DNA of 12,489 nt from NCBI GenBank assembly GCA_032249615.1, contig JAVVHH010000111.1, positions 1 to 12,489 on the forward strand, read 5' to 3'. This stretch comes from JAVVHH01 sp032249615 (lineage in GTDB: Bacteria; Pseudomonadota; Alphaproteobacteria; Acetobacterales; Acetobacteraceae). Below are positions 9,446-12,489 of this stretch, in pieces. The notes under the pieces are model-generated. The model was not told the DNA's origin, ran no database searches, and saw only the letters and a program-made list of their open reading frames with translations. Within the stretch, counting starts at the first letter, position 1. Each line of letters begins with the position of its first letter. The position numbers were made by a program, and so were the translations under genes.

Positions 9446-9832
9446 CTATTTCGTCTGCTCGCCCGGACATTTGTAGCTGTCGTTGAACGCTCTCATCGCG
9501 GCTTGCGCCGCCGGGCCCCGCTGTGCCTCTTTGTGCTCGCGCAGCCAGGCCACGTAGGTCTGCCGCAGTTGCGGTCCGGTCGTCGGGCCCGGGACGCAGA
9601 CGTAGTCGGGCAGCTTTCCGCCTTTCGACCCGTCTTGCGGCATCAAATGCTGGTAGAAGCTGATGCCGTCCGCGATGCCGTCGAGATAGGCGTCGCAAGC
9701 TTCCAGCTGTGCGGACGACTTGCTGATGCAGATGTCGCCCAGCTTCCCGCCGCTGATGTTGGACAAGCGTTGCGCGTGCGCCGTACCTGCGAAGGCCAGC
9801 AGGGCGATAGCGCTCAAACCGAGATATTTCAT
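9446..9832 (-). CDS. Secreted Rap1a/Tai-like periplasmic protein inside the pur operon
   Basis: A 128-residue protein with a clear Sec signal peptide: Lys2, a hydrophobic core LGLSAIALLAFAG, and AHA before Gln21 as a signal peptidase I site. The mature part resembles the Rap1a/Tai immunity-protein fold by pattern: an early Cys, then EACDAYLDGIADGI, a CVPGP loop, a QLRQTYVAWLREH helix and a terminal YKCPG. Cysteines at 35, 46, 79 and 122 could form two disulfides in the periplasm. The ATG overlaps the purS stop in ATGA, with GAGG 7 bases upstream, so it is co-translated with purS, and purQ starts 4 bases after it. Known Rap1a/Tai proteins protect against type VI peptidoglycan amidases. No such effector lies nearby, so an immunity role is doubtful. 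The domain call rests on pattern recognition only; the gene itself and its export are well supported. Confidence 0.8.
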   Translation of the reverse strand: MKYLGLSAIALLAFAGTAHAQRLSNISGGKLGDICISKSSAQLEACDAYLDGIADGISFYQHLMPQDGSKGGKLPDYVCVPGPTTGPQLRQTYVAWLREHKEAQRGPAAQAAMRAFNDSYKCPGEQTK

Positions 9833-10071
9833 ACGGGCACCTCGACGCGAAAACTTTCGATGACCGTGTTGGCGAGCAGCTTCTTGGCCATCTCCTCGGC
9901 CTGGAGGCGGGCGCGACCCGGGTCGGTCTCGGTGATGTCGAGCTCGATCACCTTGCCGGCGCGGACGTCGGCTACGCAGTCGAAGCCGAGATTCTGCAAC
10001 GCATGGCCGATCGCCTTGCCCTGAGGGTCCAGCACGCCCTCCTTGAGCATGACCGTCACGATCGCCTTCAT
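9829..10071 (-). CDS. purS: Phosphoribosylformylglycinamidine synthase subunit PurS
   Basis: An 80-residue PurS, the small bridging subunit that joins PurL and PurQ and helps channel ammonia. It shows MLKEGVLDPQGKAIGHALQNLGF (residues 8-30), the DVRAGKVIELDI strand (35-46) and the terminal LLANTVIESFRVEV typical of the family. The ATG at 10071 shares one base with the purC stop (TAATG), and GGAG lies about 11 bases upstream within purC. Its end overlaps the next gene by 4 bases. Length is normal. Cytoplasmic. Confidence 0.98.
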   Translation of the reverse strand: MKAIVTVMLKEGVLDPQGKAIGHALQNLGFDCVADVRAGKVIELDITETDPGRARLQAEEMAKKLLANTVIESFRVEVPV

Positions 10072-10835
10072 TATTGCATCAGCTCCGGCCCTTTGAGGTC
10101 CGCGTTGCCGGCTTCAGGCAGAATGCCGAGCCGGCGCGCCACTTCCTGATAAGCCTCTTCGACCCGGCCCATGTCGCGCCGGAATCGGTCCTTGTCCATC
10201 TTGTCGTTGGTCCGGCTGTCCCACAGGCGGCAATTGTCCGGGCTGATCTCGTCGGCCAGCACGATCCGCATGTCGTCCTCCTCCCACAGGCGCCCGAACT
10301 CGACCTTGAAGTCGACCAGCGTGATGCCGACGCCCAGAAAGAGGCCCGAGAGGAAATCGTTCACTCTCAACGACATGCTGACCATTTCGTCGAGGTCCTG
10401 GGTGCTCGCCCAGCCGAACGCCGTGATGTGCTCCTCGGCGACCATCGGCCGGTTCAGCTGGTCGTTCTTGTAATTGTATTCGATGATGCTGCGCGGGAGG
10501 CGAGTGCCTTCCGGGATGCCGAGCCGCGTGGACAGGCTCCCGGCCGCCACGTTGCGTACGACGACCTCGAGCGGGATGATCTCCACCTCGCGGATCAACT
10601 GCTCGCGCATGTTGAGGCGGCGGACGAAGTGGGTGGGCACGCCGATGTCAGCCAGCCGCATCATCAGATATTCGCTGATGCGGTTATTCAGCACGCCCTT
10701 GCCGGTGATGGTTCCGCGCTTGGTGCCGCCGCTCGCGATCGCGTCGTCTTTGAAATACTGGACGAGGGTGCCGGGCTCCGGCCCCTCGAAGAGGACCTTG
10801 GCTTTCCCCTCGTAGAGTTGCCGCCGGCGTGCCAT
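10071..10835 (-). CDS. purC: SAICAR synthetase PurC
   Basis: Phosphoribosylaminoimidazole-succinocarboxamide synthase, which joins CAIR and aspartate using ATP to give SAICAR. From the ATG at 10835 the protein has 254 residues, the usual alphaproteobacterial length, and begins with the canonical MARRRQLYEGKAK. A longer frame to 10913 would add 26 unrelated residues and cover the likely promoter, so I rejected it; AGGGG lies 9 bases before the chosen start. Signature 1 lies at IIPLEVVVRNVAAGSLS (residues 86-102) and signature 2 at LVDFKVEFG (173-181). The loop after KDD reads AIASGGTKRG (32-41), where relatives I recall have AFN; E. coli PurC also lacks FN there, so activity is probably kept. 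First gene of the tightly packed minus-strand block. Confidence 0.98.
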   Translation of the reverse strand: MARRRQLYEGKAKVLFEGPEPGTLVQYFKDDAIASGGTKRGTITGKGVLNNRISEYLMMRLADIGVPTHFVRRLNMREQLIREVEIIPLEVVVRNVAAGSLSTRLGIPEGTRLPRSIIEYNYKNDQLNRPMVAEEHITAFGWASTQDLDEMVSMSLRVNDFLSGLFLGVGITLVDFKVEFGRLWEEDDMRIVLADEISPDNCRLWDSRTNDKMDKDRFRRDMGRVEEAYQEVARRLGILPEAGNADLKGPELMQ

Positions 10836-10876
10836 CGAACCAAACCCCTGTGCCGCGAGCCCGAAGTGGGTGGCGG

Positions 10877-10905
10877 AGGGCGTCATATAGCAAGGGTGCC
10901 GCCGC
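10877..10905 (-). promoter_or_regulatory. Possible purC promoter (-10-like TATATG)
   Basis: On the minus strand upstream of purC the sequence CTTGCTATATGACG contains a -10-like TATATG at 10889-10884, an AT-rich island in very GC-rich DNA. A start near 10877 would give a leader of about 42 bases. No good -35 hexamer lies 17 bases upstream (TGGCGG at best). The gap between the upstream small gene and purC is 115 bases, the largest non-coding stretch in the block, which makes it the natural place for a promoter. Assignment is tentative. Confidence 0.3.
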
Positions 10906-10950
10906 TCCGCCACGCCGCGTCGTCAGGCCAGGGTTACCAGCCTGCCTTGG

Positions 10951-11187
10951 TCAGCGACGGTCGTAGCGGCGGTGCTCACGTTCGGCGCGGCGGCGGGCCT
11001 CCTCGCGGCGCCGTTCGATCTCGCGGCGGCGCCGCATCTCCTCGCGTTCGCGCCGGCCCTCATAGTACTGGACGTGCTGCACTTCGGGCGCGGTCAGAAC
11101 GAGGGCCGAGCGTGCCACGGCCGGGCTGACCGATGCGCTGCCGGCGATGGTCCCGAGCGCAAGGACGGAAAGGATCAGATGACGCAT
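10951..11187 (-). CDS. Small secreted Arg/Glu-rich protein of unknown function
   Basis: I do not recognise a family. From the ATG at 11187 the protein has 78 residues; AGGAGGGG lies about 9 bases upstream, a strong ribosome site, whereas the in-frame ATG at 11214 has none. Residues 1-25 look like a Sec signal peptide (MRHLILSVLALG..., cleavage probably after AVA at 25). A short linker with QHVQYY follows. The last 36 residues (43-78) contain 18 Arg and 10 Glu in an alternating pattern, likely one long charged helix. Nucleic-acid, lipopolysaccharide or anionic polymer binding in the envelope is possible, but nothing proves it. It sits between purB (58 bases after its stop) and purC (115 bases before its start). 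The strong ribosome site argues for a real gene despite the biased composition. Confidence 0.7.
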   Translation of the reverse strand: MRHLILSVLALGTIAGSASVSPAVARSALVLTAPEVQHVQYYEGRREREEMRRRREIERRREEARRRAEREHRRYDRR

Positions 11188-11244
11188 GATGATTGGCCCC
11201 TCCTGGGCGGCCATTAGGGAGTGTCGGTAGATAACGCGGCCACA

Positions 11245-12489
11245 TCAAGCCGCGACTGCGGCGGAAGCGTGGCGCGGAAACACGCGGTCGAACACGGCGT
11301 CGATATATTTGAGATGCCGCTCCGAGCGCATCGCCTCGTCGAGCGACTCAGGGGCGATTCGGCTGGCAACCTGCGGGTCGGCGTCGAGATGCTCGCGGAA
11401 ACTGCGTCCGTCCGGCTTGCCGAGCCCGGCCCACGTCGCCATCGCGCTGCGTTGCACGATGGCATACGCTTCCTCGCGCGAGATGCCGGCCCGGGTCAGC
11501 ACCAGCAGCACTTCGCCGCTGTGCACCACGCCGCCGAGCGCATCCAGATTGGCCTGCATCTGCTCGGGATAGACCGTGAGCTGGTCGATCATGCCGGCGA
11601 GCCGAACCAGCGCGAAATCGAGCGTGACCGTCAAGTCCGGGCCGAGGAACCGCTCGACGCTGGAGTGGCTGATGTCGCGTTCATGCCAGAGCGTGACGTT
11701 CTCCAGCGCGGGGACCGCCCCGGCGCGCACGACGCGGGCGAGACCGGTCAGGTTTTCCGACAGCACCGGGTTGCGTTTGTGCGGCATCGCGCTGCTACCC
11801 TTCTGCCCGGCGTGGAAGAACTCCTCCGCCTCGCGCACTTCGCTGCGCTGCAGGTGGCGGATCTCGGTCGCTAGGCGCTCGATGCCGCTGGCGATGACGG
11901 CCAGCGTGCAGAAGAAGGCGGCATGGCGGTCGCGGGGGATGACCTGAGTCGAGACTGGCTCGACCTGCAGGCCGAGCTTCTCGGCAACGTAGAGTTCGAC
12001 CGCCGGGTCGAGATGCGCGTAGGTGCCGACGGGGCCGCTGATCGCGCAAACCGCGATCTCAGCGCGAGCCTGCTGCAAGCGGACCCGGTTGCGGGCGAAC
12101 TCGGCGTAGTGCCCGGCGAGCTTGAGACCGAAGCTGGTCGGCTCCGCGTGGATGCCGTGGCTGCGCCCGATCGTCGGCGTGTATTTGAACTCCTGCGCGC
12201 GGCGCTCGAGCGCGGCCAGCACCCGCTCGAGATCGGCCAACAGCAGGTCGGCTGCCTCCGTGAGCTGTACGGAAAGGCAGGTGTCGAGCACGTCGCTGCT
12301 GGTCATGCCCTGGTGCACGAACCGGCTGTCCGGGCCGATGCCTTCGGCGAGCCACGTCAGAAAGGCGATGACGTCGTGCCGGGTCTCGCGCTCGATGGCG
12401 TCGATGCGCTCGAGATCGGCGGCACCGCTGGCGGTGATCTTGGCCCCGCCACGCTCACGGATCGCGCGCGCGGCGCTCTGTGGGATCGT
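11245..12489 (-). CDS. purB: Adenylosuccinate lyase PurB, N-terminus cut off by window edge
   Basis: Adenylosuccinate lyase, which splits SAICAR to AICAR plus fumarate and adenylosuccinate to AMP plus fumarate. The frame is open to the right edge, and upstream codons read ...ERIDAIERETRHDVIAFLTWLAEG into FVHQGMTSSDVLDTC, so the GTG near 12318 is internal. About 414 residues are visible, so only roughly 20 N-terminal residues are probably missing. Catalytic regions are intact: TSSD, the TIGRSHGIHAEP histidine loop near 12135-12185, and the fumarase/lyase signature GSSAMPHKRNP near 11767-11800. It stops 57 bases before the small Arg/Glu-rich gene. It acts directly after PurC in the pathway. Cytoplasmic tetramer by family. 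Confidence 0.98.
   Translation of the reverse strand, partial: TIPQSAARAIRERGGAKITASGAADLERIDAIERETRHDVIAFLTWLAEGIGPDSRFVHQGMTSSDVLDTCLSVQLTEAADLLLADLERVLAALERRAQEFKYTPTIGRSHGIHAEPTSFGLKLAGHYAEFARNRVRLQQARAEIAVCAISGPVGTYAHLDPAVELYVAEKLGLQVEPVSTQVIPRDRHAAFFCTLAVIASGIERLATEIRHLQRSEVREAEEFFHAGQKGSSAMPHKRNPVLSENLTGLARVVRAGAVPALENVTLWHERDISHSSVERFLGPDLTVTLDFALVRLAGMIDQLTVYPEQMQANLDALGGVVHSGEVLLVLTRAGISREEAYAIVQRSAMATWAGLGKPDGRSFREHLDADPQVASRIAPESLDEAMRSERHLKYIDAVFDRVFPRHASAAVAA

Noticed and set aside
10836..10913. Extended start for PurC adding 26 residues.
   Set aside because: The extension is unlike PurC, would cover the probable promoter, and the internal ATG gives the canonical length and N-terminus.
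10924..10944. Possible terminator hairpin (CAGGC...GCCTG) after the Arg/Glu-rich gene.
   Set aside because: Only a 5-bp stem with a large loop and no T-run, so not distinguishable from chance in GC-rich DNA.

Overview
The window is GC-rich, gene-dense chromosomal DNA, most likely from an alphaproteobacterium, perhaps of the Rhodospirillales/Acetobacteraceae type. Three things point there: the small three-part FGAM synthase genes (purS, purQ, purL), the run purL-bolA-grxD with a CGFS monothiol glutaredoxin, and a 254-residue PurC. The exact taxon cannot be fixed from the sequence alone. There is no rRNA, tRNA, CRISPR array, insertion sequence or integrase, and no gene-free stretch longer than 300 bases.

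Left part (1-4396, plus strand). The C-terminal part of a type I secretion ABC exporter runs in from the left edge. It is followed by its HlyD-type membrane fusion partner (1562-2947). After a 53-bp gap come a small AtzH/HpxZ-like (DUF3225) protein and a MetX-like alpha/beta hydrolase, separated by a single base. The secretion pair should move a protein or peptide across both membranes, but neither the substrate nor the outer-membrane TolC component is visible. The AtzH-like/hydrolase pair looks like a small catabolic unit whose substrate cannot be named.

Right part (4408-12489, minus strand). This is one compact train of genes reading right to left: purB (runs off the right edge), a small Arg/Glu-rich secreted protein, purC, purS, a Rap1a/Tai-like periplasmic protein, purQ, purL, bolA, grxD, a DUF2461 protein and an MPH/AidC-like metallo-beta-lactamase-fold hydrolase. 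From purC to the hydrolase the genes overlap by 1-4 bases or lie about 10 bases or less apart, so they are probably one transcript. PurL, PurQ and PurS form FGAM synthase. PurC and PurB catalyse the two consecutive later steps through SAICAR to AICAR. BolA and the CGFS glutaredoxin are a known [2Fe-2S] partner pair.

The two gene blocks converge at 4396/4408 with 11 bases between stop codons; a strong hairpin lies just inside the end of the hydrolase gene. Most of the window is ordinary. The items most worth a second look are the signal-peptide-bearing Rap1a/Tai-like protein translationally coupled to purS in the middle of a purine operon, the secreted Arg/Glu-rich protein between purB and purC, the AtzH-like/MetX-like pair without an AtzE amidase, and the signal-less MPH/AidC-like hydrolase. 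I found no convincing complete novel system.
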